A stretch of 64,000 nt of DNA from Dermatophagoides farinae (Eukaryota; Arthropoda; Arachnida; Sarcoptiformes; Pyroglyphidae), in NCBI RefSeq assembly GCF_024713945.1, contig NC_134680.1, positions 4,302,001-4,366,000 of the forward strand, given 5' to 3'. The notes beneath the pieces were generated by a model. That model saw nothing but the letters and a program-made list of their open reading frames with translations. It was not told the DNA's origin and made no database searches. The position numbers were made by a program, and so were the translations under genes. Positions 35,245 through 51,129 of this stretch are shown here, in pieces. Within the stretch, counting starts at the first letter, position 1, and the number at the start of each line of letters is the position of its first letter.

Positions 35245-38200
35245 AAGTGAAATTTGATATCAATGAAATGGTGATCAAAAAAAGAAAGAAAGAAAGAAAG
35301 AATTTTATGCGAATTTTTATTTTCCATTCATTCATTGAATTTATTTACGTTGAATTTTTTTTTTTTTTTTGAGGAAACCTGTATCGGTGTGTGTGTGTGT
35401 GTGTGTTGATTTGCAATTAATTAACACTAAATCTGGTTTGATGACCGATTATGTTGATGATGATGATGGTGACGACGATAATGATGGCTATAGTGTCATA
35501 AATGTTGTTGGTCATTTCAATTTCATAACAACAAACACATGTATTATCTTTGTAGTTGATCTTACAATCAATTTTTAGCTGATTTAAAATCATTTATCAG
35601 TTTTTATTGATAAATGACAATTTTATATGTCACAAGTTGCTATTTATTATTATTATTTTTTTGATTGTTTTGGAAAGAAAAGGAATTTTTTCTTTAAAAA
35701 AATGTCATAAAAATCCAATTCCAAGTGTAATTGATTCAGGTGTTCAATTATTTGTTCCATGGTCTATTTTTATCCTATGGGCCACACACACACACACACT
35801 TGGAAATGTCCCTTTCAACGAAAACATTGTAAAACACACACTAGGGTCCAAAACCAAATGTATTTTGGGTTCAAACCCGAAAAAATAAAGTCCAATTTAG
35901 ATGGCAAAAGAATAAATACAGAAATGTGATTGATGATGATGATGTTTAAATTCTAAACAACAACCATCAATTTCATTGAATCGAAATTGATTATGGTCGA
36001 TTCGATCAAGTGAACATTTGACCTAAACATTTTAATCCATAAAAAACAACAACAACAACAAAAGTCTATAATTTAATATCAATTTATAAACTAAGAAAAA
36101 CCAAAGAATAATTTTCGTTTGAAACAAACAGAACAACAAAAAAAAATTTGTTGTAATTTGATCATCATCATCGTCATCATCAAGGTGAAGGTTAAATGAT
36201 CAGTCGTTCAGCAAACATACATACATAATAATAATTGATGTCACAGAATTTTTTTTTTGCTTTGAGTCTTGACCTTTTAATTGTAGCCTGAGTGTGGAAA
36301 TGAATGGAAATGAAAAATACGAGGTCGATTTGTGGTTTTTAATTTTTTTTTTACACACAAACAATTCAAGTAAGTTAGTATATTTTTCTACAGCCGGAAG
36401 GCGAAATGTTATGTCGAGTAAAAAAAATGAATTTCAATTCAATGATGATAACTTCTTGGTTGTGGTTGTGGTGGTGGTGATGGCCATATGTTATGCCCGA
36501 TGGATGCGGACACGCGCAAAAATTTTTTCATCATTGCTAGTCATGTCCTCGAGACAAATAAATTCCACAATACCATTTATTAAATGAATCGTTAATAATA
36601 ATGATAATAAATCGTCTTCTGACATTTGACATTCCTTGCAAATGCGAACGTTTTTTCTATCTACTATTTATTTCATTCCAAACCAGGAATCTTTATCAAT
36701 TTTTTTTCTTGTAAAAAAATCAAAAACATCAAAATAAATGTGTAGAGAATTGAAATTTAAAGGATTATGCCATTGAAAATGATCAATCAATCAATCAATT
36801 GATGATTCAAAAAATAATGATGAATATCGATATAGGATGATTCGAATGAAAGAATAAAAAAAATTAGCATTAAAAAATAATTAAAAAAACGCGCAGGACC
36901 ATTGATTAGATTCAAAATGGAAAAAAAACTTTAAATTATAATTAACATGAACAAAAAAAAATGTTTGATTCTCTCATTCGATTTGATTTGATTCGATTTC
37001 GATTTGATTGATGATGTTAACAACCTGAAACAACAACCTATATCAATGTGTGTGTGTGTTTGTGCTATTGAACATTTATTATATAATGGCAAATATGTCA
37101 TTGATCTTCAAATGATGATGATCACCATCATCATCATCATTACTATCGTTGATCATCAAGAGCATCATCATCATCATCAACTTCAATGTTATTTGAAAGG
37201 TATCCACTTGAATACAACATTTTTTTTCGTTTTGGTTTTTATTATTCTATTACTATACCCAACCATACTAGATATATAACATTTGATGATGATATTTCTT
37301 TCTGATCGATGATCATGATCATCATCATCATCATCAAACGTTTGAACACTTTTCATTCATTCATTTATGTAAAACAACAACAACATCGACGACGACGAAT
37401 GAAAAAAAATATCTTTTAATTGTATTGAAATAAAAAAAATGAAATCATCATCATCATCAAGTGTAATGACGATGGCATTAATTATGTTTGGCCATTTTTT
37501 GATGATGGTGTTTTTAGATATTATTTTTCGAATTTTGAACAACAAAAAAAAAAAATTTTCAAGGATGACTCTTGACTTTTGGCAAGAGAATAATAATCTA
37601 CCAATTTTCAATGATCATTGAATAATGATGATGATGATGATGATGATGGGTACAAATGAAAACAGAAAAAAAGCAATTTGAAATTTTTTACTACTGGCTA
37701 CTATTTGCTACTACTGCTACTACTACGAATGATATTTATCGGAAATTCTTCTATTCAAAACAATACATACATCAACAACAACAACAAAATGATCAGTAAT
37801 TATTTGATCAATTTTTTTCTGAAAAGGGGGAGGAGGAAGGGGATTCATTTTTAAATTCAATGAATGAATGAATGAATGAATGATTCCAGTCATTTTCACA
37901 TATCATTTCATCATCTTGAAGAATTTGATTTGAAAAAAAAAATTTCATTCAGAAAAAAAACTGATTCTTTCTATGACACATACATCATCAATAGTGATGA
38001 TGGTGAATATGAATAAATTCATAATTTTCATATTCAAAAAAAAAAAAAAATGAAAAAAAACAAAATAAAGTTTCCAATTCATTCCATTCCATAATAATAA
38101 TTAACCTAATATATGACAAACAAACTTGTACACATGTTATACACACACACACACACACGTCAAAATAGAAACAAAAAAACACACCTGCATAATATAGAAT

Positions 38201-41200
38201 TCCATAGAATAAAAACTAAAAAAAAAAAAAAATTTCAAAATCACTACCATCATCATCGATATATTGACCTTAGGTATGATGATGGTTTTTCTGAATCATT
38301 TTATTCGTTTCAAGTTTAGTCAAGAATGAATGAATGAATTGCTACAGCAGCCTGCGGCATAAATAAGCTTGTACATAGATACATCGATGATGATGATGAT
38401 CGAAAATTTTCGCTTTCAATATCCGACCATCATCATCATCATCATGTGTAACTATCAGTTGATGAATTTCAGTTTTAGTTTTTCGTATTTGCCATTTAAG
38501 GAAACGTACTTTTGATCAATGATGATGCTGGCCAGAGGCATTGATGATGTTTTAACTTTCCTCATATCACATTGGCCCCATTGGTTTCTTTCCTTCTCTC
38601 TCTCTCTCATCAAACATCATCATCCGATCAAAATGATTTTTTTCCAATAAGCGTTAATGAATTTGTATGAATTTCTTTCTTTTTTTTAATAAAGAATCCA
38701 AAGTTTTCAGCTGTTTTTTTTTCTTTAGCTTCCGATTGTGCACCATCAACGCACACACACTCATACATACCATCATTATCATCGTCGTACTACGTCGTGA
38801 TCATCATTATGATGGCAGGTCATTTTATTTCATTCATCAAAAACAAAACAAAAAAAATTTAGGTTTGGAAAAAAAACCGAAGCAAAAGTAAAAGACAAAA
38901 GAAAAAATTGAATGAAATTCTTATCTAGAACCTTGTTGTTATTTTTGATTATTAACAACAACAACAACAACAACATTGTCTTAATTCAATTCAACAGAGA
39001 GAGAAAGAGAGATAAATGTGAATATTCATAACACATTAATAAACAAAATTCAGTAGCAGGTTGAATAAATGTTTCTCTCTGTGTGTGTGTGTGTGTTTTA
39101 TGGGCACGTTTCTCGTGTATTTATGTGATGATGATGATCATCATCATCAGTGTATTATATAAAAAAAATGTATGCATATCTTGTATGTATGTTTATGCAT
39201 AAATAAGTGTGTCTGTGTATGTAACGAAGGTAGCCAAAGCAAATCATTTTCATTGGAATTTATGAATGAATGAATGAAATGGAATGGAATGGGAAAAAAA
39301 ACAAACAAATAGTTCAAAGATGGGGAAAAAAATACACTGAATGAATAAGATCATATCGAGAAAAAGTGTGAGTGGACGATGATGATGTTTACTTTTAAAT
39401 TTGAAATAAAATTTCAAGAATTTTTTTTTCTATTTGAAAACAAAAAATATTTCTGAACAGTGGAGAGGAGATATCATTTTTTCTTTTTTTACGTAATGCA
39501 AAAAAAAAGTTTAATGATCCATTCGAAATATCTGTGTGTTTGTTTGTTTGTTCATTTGTTCAATCTCATATCACAAGGGTCAATATTCATTTAGGTTTTT
39601 ATTTTCATTGAAAAAATTTTCATTTTTTGTTTTTGATATTCATTAATCAGATCATAGATGATTGGAACGTTGAATAGAATGTGAGAGAAAAAAAATGTTC
39701 AAATGAAAATGTCATATCGGTAAACATTTGTCTTTTTTTTTCTTTTCGAAATTCACGCCACATTGACACATTGGTAAAATGTCACCTTTTTTTCATCATT
39801 CAAATGTATAATCAAAACATCTACGATGATGATGATGATGATGATGATAAATGGTTACATTTAAAAAAATAAAAAAAACATTCCTACATCATTTTGGCCA
39901 TGATGATCGTTATGGATATATATATAAATATAAAGTCGATTAGCTACCGTCGTCGTATTTATCGATATAATGATAAAGATGTGTATTTAAAAGTAATCTT
40001 AAAATATTTTTGTTCCGGCCATTTTCATACATTTGTCAATGGTTGTTTTTTTTCTCTTTCATTCATTCAATTCAATTCAATTCACACATTTATCGATCAA
40101 TAATGGCTATATGGTATACTTTGTCACTTGTCAAGATTATCATTTTGATAAGATTCGATGATGTCACATTTAAGAATTTGTCACATTTTGTCAAAATAAT
40201 GTTGTCCTCGAACAAAAAAAAAAACGATTTTGATGTATGAAAATAAATTTTTTTTCCTTTAAAAATTTAAAAAATTTCATTTTTTTGTTGTTGTTGTTGT
40301 TATTGTTGACTTTGCGTGTTTGTCAGATATGTCAGATCAATGGTCATCAGTATTGTAGTAATTTATTGTTGATGGTCAACAAATGATGATGATGATGATC
40401 AATTGCACGAATTTGTAATTAGAAAAAAAAACTAATAATTAGCCATACCAAAAAAAAAAAAAAAAAAACAATGGTCATCTTCATTATCATCATGATGATG
40501 AAAATTGTTGTGACAAACAAATGAATTGAATTCATTGACAGAATTTGTCTTTAGTAAATGTCAACAAAATCGTCGTCATCATCATCATCTAATTATGGAT
40601 CATGTTATGTTGAAAACAATGAAAAATGATGGAGAGAATCGCGTGTATTCACATCATTATAGTTTGTTGGAAATTTTTTTATTTTTTTTTAATATTCAAA
40701 TTTTCATTTTTTTTTCTCTTTAATTTTGTGTTTTTGTTTGTTTCAAATGCCTATAATTCATCAACAATTCTTTATTGCTCACGAGAAAAAAAAATTAAAA
40801 ACGTTACAAGTGCACGAATACCATTTGTGTGTCTTCTTCGTTTTGTTGTTGTTGTTGTTGTGTTTACCATTTTCTCCCTTGGAAAATAGAAAAATCAATA
40901 AATCAATCAATTTACACCAAAAAAAATAAAATAAAATAAAATTTGACATCAATCGTGCCGAGTTTCCATTTTTTTTTCTTCCATTCAATTTTAGCTAAAT
41001 TCACAATGTTAGCAACAAAAACAACAACAACAACACCGAAAAAGCAAGCCGCCATTTACAATTAATGACATAAAATGAATATAGATAAATGAAACGAAAA
41101 CATTAAAAAAAATCTTATGAATGAATGAATGGATTTGTGAACTGAACATGAATCGGGTCACGATCAACGGAAATATGGTTGTTCAATAAAAAAATGATGA

Positions 41201-43254
41201 TAATTAAGAATAAATTAATTATATTAATGATTCTTATTCGATTAGGCTCAAATTGATTTGATTTGATTCGTTTGTGTTGTGTGTTTGTTTGTGTCCACAT
41301 ATTTATTGCCACATACGATACCATATCAGTCGAATGTGCGATATGGAAATCACGAATTTCATCATTTTTTTTGTGCTGTAAAAAAAATTGATTTTTTTTT
41401 CAAATTCCAAATCAAAAGAAACAAATTTCAGAAAAAAAATGGTTTCGTTTGTATCATTTGATTTCTAATGATTGACGATGGTGGTGATGATGATGATTAA
41501 AATGAATGGAATTTTAATGTCGTTATATGCAAATTAGATTTCAAATTTTTTTTCTTTGCTTCCACAATGAAAAAAAACTGACCAGATTCTTTTTTTCTTT
41601 TTTTTTCGTACAATAATTGGTCTGTCGGTTATGTTTATAATATAATGCTATATATGTTGTTCGCGTGTATCTGCTTGTCCATTCATTTATTTTACATTTA
41701 ACCATTGTGAATATATATGCAGTGTAATTTGCATATTTTGTTTTACATCATTTTTTTTTTGTTTTGTCCTGTTTAGGGGCTGTTGTTTTTACATAGATAG
41801 TTTGGCAACATACACACACACACACACACTTGTCTTACAATCTGACTTGAAAATTTTTCTACTTTTTTCAGTTTTGTTTCAAGTTAACAAACCAAAAAAA
41901 ACGAAAAAACCTGAAAACAAAAATTCTTTAAATGCCAATTTAATTTGACATTTGACGGTTTTACAAAACTTGCAAATACACCAATTCATTCATTCAAAAA
42001 AAACTTCGAATAATAACCAACAAATAATAATGATTATGAAGACGTCGATCATTTTCATTATTTTTTTTGTTGTTGTTGATCTAAATTGATAGAATTCAAA
42101 CAGAACAAAGACAACAAGTGTATGATATACACACACACACACACACGTAAAATATATTTGGACATCAATATGACGATTGAAGGGGAAACAACAACAACAA
42201 CAACAACAAAAAACTTTACTTGTCAATTAATTGTCTATCATGTAGATATATAGTTAATTTCAAGCCTATCTATCGGTCTATCTATTGAACAACAACAACA
42301 ACGATCAATCGGATGGATGGATCAATTGATGGCCAATCAAATTTAGTTTTTTTTTCGTTTTTGTTTTCAACAAACATTCAATCATTTTTTTTGTGTGCGT
42401 GATTCACCAAACTATTTTTTTCGCCCATTTTAAAAAAAAAATTATTATAATGATGATGATGATTGGGCCGAAAAATAAAAAACTAACCAAACCAATTGAT
42501 CGATCGAATGCATCATCGTTGTGAGATGACCAAGCCATACATATATTATGTACATTTTTTTATGGAAATTTTTTTTTGTTTATCGATCAAAATCATGATG
42601 ATGATGATGATGATGATGGCAAATTATGAAAATTCCAACTACAAACTCTTTATGTTCATTAATCCCAAAAAAAAAAAATTTTTTTTGTTCTTGTTCTTGT
42701 TTGACGATCAAAATCAAATTAACATAACATTCAAAAAAAAAAAAATAATTGGTTCACAGGAAATTCAATACATCTTTAACAAAAACGAAAAAAAAATTAT
42801 GAACAAAATTCATCAATCTCGGGCGCCATTCACGTTTTTTTTTTGATCAATCATCATTCAAATAATCAATCGACCAAAAAAAAAAAAAAAAAATGATTTA
42901 ATAATAATCAATCGATTGGCCGAACTGGCTGGCTGTCGGCTATATATATTTAGACATCAACACTAATGTAATTTTCAAACAAAACAAAAAAAAATCGATT
43001 GGAATTTTTTCTTTTTTTTTCAATAAAACATTCGCTCACACAAACACACACACACAGATCTTATCAAAAAATGACATTTATCCAAAAGAAAAAAAAGTGA
43101 TATGAAACCAGAAAAAAATACCAGCCATAAAGATAAATACTGTTTATGATCATCTGGGTTTTTATTTCTTTTTTTTCCAATTCAAATTCAGTTTTTTTTC
43201 TGTTTTGTTTTGTTTATTTGTTCAAGTGGTGGTGCTAATTGATTCATCGATCGC

Positions 43255-43255
<1 letters not shown>
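35245..43255. other. Gene-free region, part 2
   Basis: No exon, tRNA or transposon recognised. Repeats include GT arrays near 35389-35404, GAT runs at 37623-37648, AC array at 38140-38157, tandem ATGA/ATTC runs at 37858-37882, and a purine-rich GGGGGAGGAGGAAGGGG at 37826-37842 that could form a G-quadruplex. Confidence 0.55.
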
Positions 43256-43296
<41 letters not shown>

Positions 43297-43323
43297 ACAC
43301 ACACATGATGATAATTCACTCAC

Positions 43324-43356
<33 letters not shown>
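43256..43356. repeat. Opposed (AG)n and (CT)n arrays, long inverted repeat
   Basis: An AG run of 39 bases (43256-43294) is followed after 32 bp by a CT run of 30 bases (43327-43356). The two can pair over about 30 bp as a hairpin or cruciform. Long open frames across it are low-complexity artefacts. Confidence 0.9.
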
Positions 43357-43358
<2 letters not shown>

Positions 43359-46300
43359 GCCTCATTCTTACTCTCATCCACACCCAGAAAATCGTTTTCA
43401 TTTCATGACACAATAACCGGATTGATTATTTTTATGAATGAAAATTGATGAAAATACCTTTAGCTGATTGAAAATAAAAATGGAAAACAAAAACAAAACG
43501 GAAAAAAATATCCAAATGATTTAATCATTGAAAGATCAAAAGTAATGAAGATATCATCAAAAATAGACAAAACGGACACACACACGTACAAACCAAACGG
43601 ATCAATTTCAAAGTCAAATTTGTCACATTAAATGGTGATTTTTTTTTTGCTGTTGTTGACAATTTTCATTTTAGCGTATACACACACTCACACACACACA
43701 CACCTTGGAAATTTATTGTATTTTTCTCTTGTGGAATTCATTTAAATTTCAAATTGAATTTAATTGAACAAATTTATCGATTATTCCAATTGATTATACA
43801 AGGACCATAGAATGGAATATGGAATAATTATGAGAGAAAAAAATTCACAACAACAGGGTGTGTCACGTTGTCATCATCATCGTTTTTATTCGAAATTCAT
43901 TAGAAGAAAAAAAAAACATATTCAGCATCCAAATTGGCTACAAGTTTTGTTTTTTATCTTGTCTCTAAATTGATTAAATCAATGATGATCTGTTCTAGTT
44001 ATTCTTACACACAAGGAACCGGACAAACTTTCATTGAAAATAATTTTTTTCCTTCTGACCTGATATTATTCTTGCTGTTGTTGTTGTTGTTGTTGTTATT
44101 TCTGCCATTGATCATAAGTTAAGTTAAAATATAAAGGTCATCCTATATTTAAGGAGAATATTCATCATATATTTCACAGATCAAGTTCCGTTTATATTAA
44201 CAAAAAAAATTATTTAAACATCAGTTGTTCATTGTTGTATAATAATCTGATGATGAGTAAAATGATTGATCTTTTTCTTCTTTCTCCATTTGCTTACTAT
44301 ATATATGTGCTATGCTATGGATGGATGGATAGATCATCATCATCATCATCGTCATCATAATCATCGTTATAATAATAAAAATTGGAATCATTGACAACAA
44401 CAACAACAACAATGATGATGATGAAACCCCTCGACCAACTCTATACAGTGAACCTTTTTTTTTGTTTTTACAAAAATCAATGTTTTAATACTGCCACGTT
44501 CTATAGTGGAAAAGTCCAAATACATGTTTGGGGTCAAATAGTTGGTACGCTCACTCTCTTTGTATGTGTGTGTGTGTGTGTGTATGTATAACATTTAGAT
44601 TTTCTAAGGTGTGACGCTGATAATTGACGCTCAATGATGATGATGATAGTCGATCGTTGATTGTTGATTGTTAAGGTGAATCTTTTACCTTTAATTTTTT
44701 TTTGTTTCATAATTTTTTTTTTTTTTTTGATGGCATCGATCACTACGTCGATAATGTACGCGTATACATACATGAACCAAATGTACGACTAATGGTGAAT
44801 TACATTTTCATCATCATCATCATCATCATCAAATCCTGATAGAAAATGCGATTTTTTTTTCTGTCTGTTACGATAATGAAACAATTGAAAAAATGAATGA
44901 ATGAATGAATTTTTGTGCCGCTGCTGCTGCTGCCTCCATATATTACTTGATCATTGAATGTTTTTTTTCGTTTCATTTTATTGGAAAAATGATTACAATT
45001 TATTTATTATTAATATTAATCATCAAAAAAAAATTCGGTATAATTTTTATGTAGATATAATGATTATAAGCCATTATTATTGCGAATTATTACATGATCA
45101 TGATGACGATGATGATGATGATGATGATATGATGATGACCATCACATCGAACACACACACATACACAATAGAAAAATATGACAAATTATCATCATCATCA
45201 TTTATTGTTGTTGTATTGTCCATATAATCTTTGATATGATTGAACAAGTAAAAAATAAAAATCAGCAGCAGCAGCAGCAGCTCGATTAAATGAACAAGAA
45301 AAAAAAACACAATGGAAATATATTTATTAATATTAATTATTATTATGGATTTTGATCGTTTATAAAATAATCTACAAAGGTAATTTTTCTTGTTATCATC
45401 ATCATCATCATCATCGTCGTCGTCGTCATAGTCGTGGTTGTTATACAAAAGATTTCGTTTTTTTTTTCGTTTTATTTTGAAACAGATTATTTGGGGATAT
45501 GGCAGATATATATATAAAAAAATGGTAATATTTTTTTGGGCCATTGTTTTAAGCATTCATTCATTCATTCATTCATTCATTCATTTTTTTTGTTTTGTTT
45601 TGTCTGAATAACAATTGAAATTGATCAATCAATTGATCTGGCAATTCATTTGTTTTTTTTCTCATTTGATTTCATTCGATTCGAAAGAAGAAGAAAAAGA
45701 AAAAAAACGATTGAAAAGATTATGAAATTTCGATTGTTTTATATAAATATTTTTTCCAAGTCAATAGGTCACAAACCACGTTAGATGGCCGATATTATTT
45801 ATGTTGCGAACAAAAAAAAAAAAAAAAAATTTCGATCCACAGCATTAATTATTTTCAGTCGATTATTACATCATCATCATCGCACATAAAGAACAAGAAA
45901 GAAAAAAATCCCAAAAAAAAAACATTTAACCCAGAAACCTGTTTCTCAGACTTTTACTTTTTTTTACTATTTCGTTATATAAAATATGGATGCTAAAACC
46001 CACACAGCCACCGCCACCACCACCATTGGTATTTTGATTTGATCAACTTTCTGAGCACTTATAAATATTTTTTTTCCATTGTTCCAGAAACTTATCCTCC
46101 CACCACCACGACCGCTACCACCGCCACCAAAACCACCATCACCATAATATTGAATAAAAGTTGAAGAAGAAAAAAAAACTTTCTCACACTCTAAATACTG
46201 TTATTAAAGCAGCGGTAAAACTAGGTCTCTTTCCACAATTATCAACATCATATCCGTTCATTTTTAGCACGTGTTGCAATAACACTGTTACACACATAGA

Positions 46301-49300
46301 CAGAAAAAAAACGGTACCCAATGATCACGAGAAGGAAACGAATACGACAGTTAACATACACACACACACACACATTTATGTAGTATACAATGAGAGTGAG
46401 AGAGGAAAAAAAATGAAAAATTTGTCTACTTGAACCGTTTATAATCGTTGCCGTGTGATATAAATCGTACCGCACACTGAACACACACAAGTTAATCTGG
46501 ATTTGTTATGTGAGAAAATTTATGCAACATATACACACCGGCACATAAACATACAGGCAGACAGAGGCACCGTTTTCGTTTTTTTTTTCTTACAATCAAA
46601 AATCATAGATCACGAATTATGATAAAGAGAGTGAATGAGCATTACGCACTTGATGATTGTGTCTGTTTGTTTGTTTGTCTGCAATAATCAGCAAGTAAAG
46701 TAGAGTAGTAAAGAATGACATACACACACACACACACACAGGATGCATGTTTGGTTTATAATTGAATGAATGAATGGAAAAAAAACAGGAAAAGCAAATT
46801 ACAATGGATGTGTTTCTGTATAATGATAATGATGATGAAATAATAGTGAGAGTAAAAAATTTTTTTTTTTTTTTTTGATTCATTAAAAAAAATTTGGATC
46901 AGCCACTGATGAGGATTAAGGGGGAAAAAAACGGAAATTGTAGTTGTTGTTGTTGTGGTTTGGAAAAATTTCGGGCATTTTGATGACTTTCTCACTTGAT
47001 TATTATCATCCATTCACTGATGATACTGATGATGATGATGATGATAAAATTCCTCCTTGTTGTTTCATTTGAACGGTGAATTTCATTTCCATTTTAGATT
47101 AATTCCATTTTACTTGAAGATTACAAATCAATGATGGATAAAGAAATTTGCAATTCCAACCAAAAAAAAATGATGATGAATTCAGCCTTGATTATCAATT
47201 TAATTTATTTTTAAATAAATATGAAATAAAATAAAGTCCAGGCTTTCAAAATAATTCAATTTACACTTAAATATTTGATTAAAAAAAATGGAAATGAAAA
47301 ACACACACACACTGCTATTTACCAAACCAGGTCAATATGAAATTATATACCAATTTATTATATATATATCGGGTTGTTACAAATTAAATGCTTCATATGG
47401 ACACAAAATGAGTTCCAAACACACACACACACACACACACACAAGAAAACAAATTATGGGTCATCATAATCATCATCATTATTATTACATGGTAATCGAA
47501 TATAATTTTCTTTCAAAATAAAAATAATAATAATTTACGGAAAGAAAAACTGAATATAATTTCTAAACGAAAAAAAAAATTATATATGCAAAATTATGAC
47601 CGATTTTTTTTTATTGTTGATGGTATTAGCAGCCCATATTTGACAGTTTATGAATTTTTTTTTCATCATCATCATCATCATCATTGTGTTTGACATATAA
47701 ATATTATATTTTACACACACAAAACACATAAACAGCAATTATGCATACACAAATACCACATCAACATCATCATCATCGAGATGATTATGATGGCTTTTAG
47801 GTCAATCATTCATTCAGTCAATTTTTTTTCAATTTCTTTTTTTTTATTTTTTTTTAAATGTTCATTTTACCATATTTTAAAAAACCGTATCGGAATCGAT
47901 CATAAACGAACAACAACGAACGAAAAACAAAACAAAAAAATCAACAGGTAAACAGCAACAGTTGTCGATTGGATTTTTTTTTCGTATTTTTTTTTGTTTT
48001 GTTTTAAAAATGATCCATAGAAATAAAATGAACAAGAAAAATATGTTTTTTACAGCTAAAAAAAAACAATGGATCGCCGCCAATCATCATCTTCATCATC
48101 ATCATCATCATCACAACAATAGCGTAGGCCAAAGAGACAAATGTTTTGCTGCTGTTGTTCATGATGATAATGATGGTCAATTTACTTATGGTTCGTCATC
48201 ATCATCATCATCATCATCAACTTATTATTACCGATTATTGTTGAAATGTTATGTTTCTCGATTTTTTTTCACGTTGTTGTTGTTGTTGTTGTTGTTATAG
48301 TTATTGTAAAGCACACATTTTTTTTGGCACATTATAAAGTCAATTTTACTATGGAAATAAACACACACTGGTCAATAATACAATAATCAGTGTGTGTGTG
48401 TGTGTGTGTGTGTGTGTCTACATTCAGAATGATTGGCAATTATGTGTGTGTGTGTGTGCTATACGTCCGAATTGGTTTTTTTTCTGGAAAAAAATGATTT
48501 TCAAATGATTCTTGAAAATTGTTTTTTTCTCTTTCTCTTCGTTGATGATAATGATAATGATGATGATCATCATTAAAAAAAACCTATATATCGATATTTT
48601 CAATGATAAACCATCATTATGTCATCATTAATTTCATTCATTCTTTTGATTGAAGAAAAAAGAATTTTGTATGAATGATGAAAATGTTCAGATTTTTGTT
48701 TTTGTTTTATTGGTAAATTTTTTTTCTCGAATCGAAATTATCCAAATTTGATTCGTCAATTCGTTACGTTTTTTTTTCTATAGAATTCATTCATTTTTTT
48801 TATTCATTCAATCAAATTATCATTTCATTTCAAATAAAAAGAAAAATGCTAACAACGACAATTATAATAAGAAATTATACAGGGACCAAAGATAATTGTC
48901 GTTGATGATGATGGTGGTGGTAGCTGTGAATGCTGAATGGATGGATGGATGGATGGAATAGTTGGCCCCAAATGCCGCAATTATCCATTTACAAGAATCA
49001 ATGTCATTTATCCATGTATGTTGTTGTTGTCGAAATCGATCAATTTGTTGTCAATTACAATTTCTTCTTTTTTTTTTGTTGTCGTGCCAATCTCAACATG
49101 CTGGTAGTAGTGAATTGAAATGGTTCATCATCATATGTTTTGTTTGTACATTTGTTTGTTTATAATAATCGTTTTTAAACGTTGTTTAACAAAAAAAAAG
49201 AAAAAAAGAAAACGAACAAATAACAAATAATAATGCCCGGAACTTGAATTGAATTTGTTTCTGTTTTTTCTTGAAAACATTTGAAAATGAAAAAAAATCA

Positions 49301-51084
49301 TTATTAGCTAAGTGGATTATTTATCAGTGTATGAATTGTATTACAAAATACTGTTTTTTTTCAAATGTTTCCATATGGTTTTATCATTTACTACACACCC
49401 CGTACCATTGATGACCATGGTCAATTTTTTTTTGTACAATTTAATTCATTCATCGACCAATGACCATCGACCCTACATGTATTTTTTTTTATTGACTTGT
49501 TTGTCGAATCGAAACAGGATAGAAATGAATATGAGAACAAATTAGATCATTGATTGATTTTTTTTCTCTCTCTCTCTTTACTTTTATACTGACTTTCCCA
49601 ACAAGAAGCCAAACAATTCAATCAAAATAAATAATAATAATAATAATAGTAGTGTTTAGTTACAACAACAACCATTGAAAGATTATTGAACTAAAGTGAA
49701 TCTAATACAATTTGTTTTTAACCATAGGATATTACCCCTTTTTTCAAAAGTAATACCACCACCACCACAACTCCATGTGAAATCAAGGTAAACATCTGCC
49801 CCTGTATTTTTGAGTTTCATTTTGAGACAAAAACACCACCACCATCAACAACAACAAGAATGACCCGATCAAATTCAATTTCAAGTCATCATCATCATCA
49901 TCATCATTTTTTTTCTTATGATGACAATCCAAAAGAAAAACCAAATTAAAGATATCTATTATCCAAAAAAAAGTTATATGAAACTTTGGTCATGGTGGTG
50001 GTGGTGGTCGGTGTGTGGTTCGTGCACCCAAGAATGAATAAGAAAAAAAACGAAAGATTTTGAAACATTTTATACGATTATGAACACGGGTATCGCAAAG
50101 AGAACAAATTAGCTACATGAATGAACATTTGAACTGACCGGCTTATTTTTTTTTCTTCTTTACTGAACAACAACAATAAAAAACGGTCAATGGACCGGTA
50201 CATAATCGAATGAGATGAGATGAGATGAAATGACCTTTGAAAAACAAATTTTTTTTTTTTAGACTTTTGAATTAAACTGATAAATGGGTGTGTGTTTGTT
50301 CGTTCGTTCGTTCGTTTGTTGGTTTGATTCATCAATCCATCAGATCGATGAAGATTATTATTATTGATACGCGCTCCAAAGATGATATCCGGTAGTACCA
50401 CCACCACCACTAAGAAAAAAGGGTCAACTTGGAAAAAAAATGTTTGCTACATTCGATACAATCGAGCAAAGACAAAAAAAAAACAAAACAAAACAAATCC
50501 ATTATTGATTATTATGACAAGCTTTGTGTGGTCAATTTTGTATTGTCCACACAAAGATGTCAGAAAATGAATTTAAATGAATGAAAAATGATTTGTTTGT
50601 TTGTTTGGTTTCTATAAAAAAATATGATTTTTTTTTCATTTTGAAATTTGATATGATTTTTTTTACTCTTTGTCTGTGTGTGTGTGTTTGATTATAAACC
50701 AAAAAGATACACTATTTGATTGTATTTGAAAATGAATGAATGACAAACCAATCGATAGATAGATTGATAGATTTAACCCGTTCGATTACACATTGTATTT
50801 ATGTATGTTTGTTTGTCTAGAAGATTGTTTTTTTTCATTTTCGTAGACTATCCTTTTCCGTTCTGGATATATTAATATATATGAAGATATGTTGTTGATT
50901 TTTTTACCCGTTCGGTAAAAAAAAACAACGACAACAACACGTGCAAATATTAAATACAGGTCTTTAAACACACACACACACACACACGAACCCGGGATAC
51001 GAAAGGGTAGAAAAATGACTACAACAACAATAAAAAAAATAACTTACAAGGTGACCACAACCACCACCTACACAATGGACACAT

Positions 51085-51129
<45 letters not shown>

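Noticed and set aside
35025-35372. Plus-strand frame containing MSSFVVIVPHERIDDDD
   Set aside because: Coincides with the CGTCGT hairpin and then runs into a Lys repeat. No homology recognised; kept only as a hairpin.
43205-43448. Plus-strand frames with Glu-Arg and Leu-Ser repeats
   Set aside because: They are translations of the AG and CT arrays.
45098-45556. 152-residue minus-strand frame
   Set aside because: Dominated by Asp and Ser runs from GAT/ATC repeats with stretches of Ile/Phe from A/T runs. No domain, and no splice-supported neighbours.
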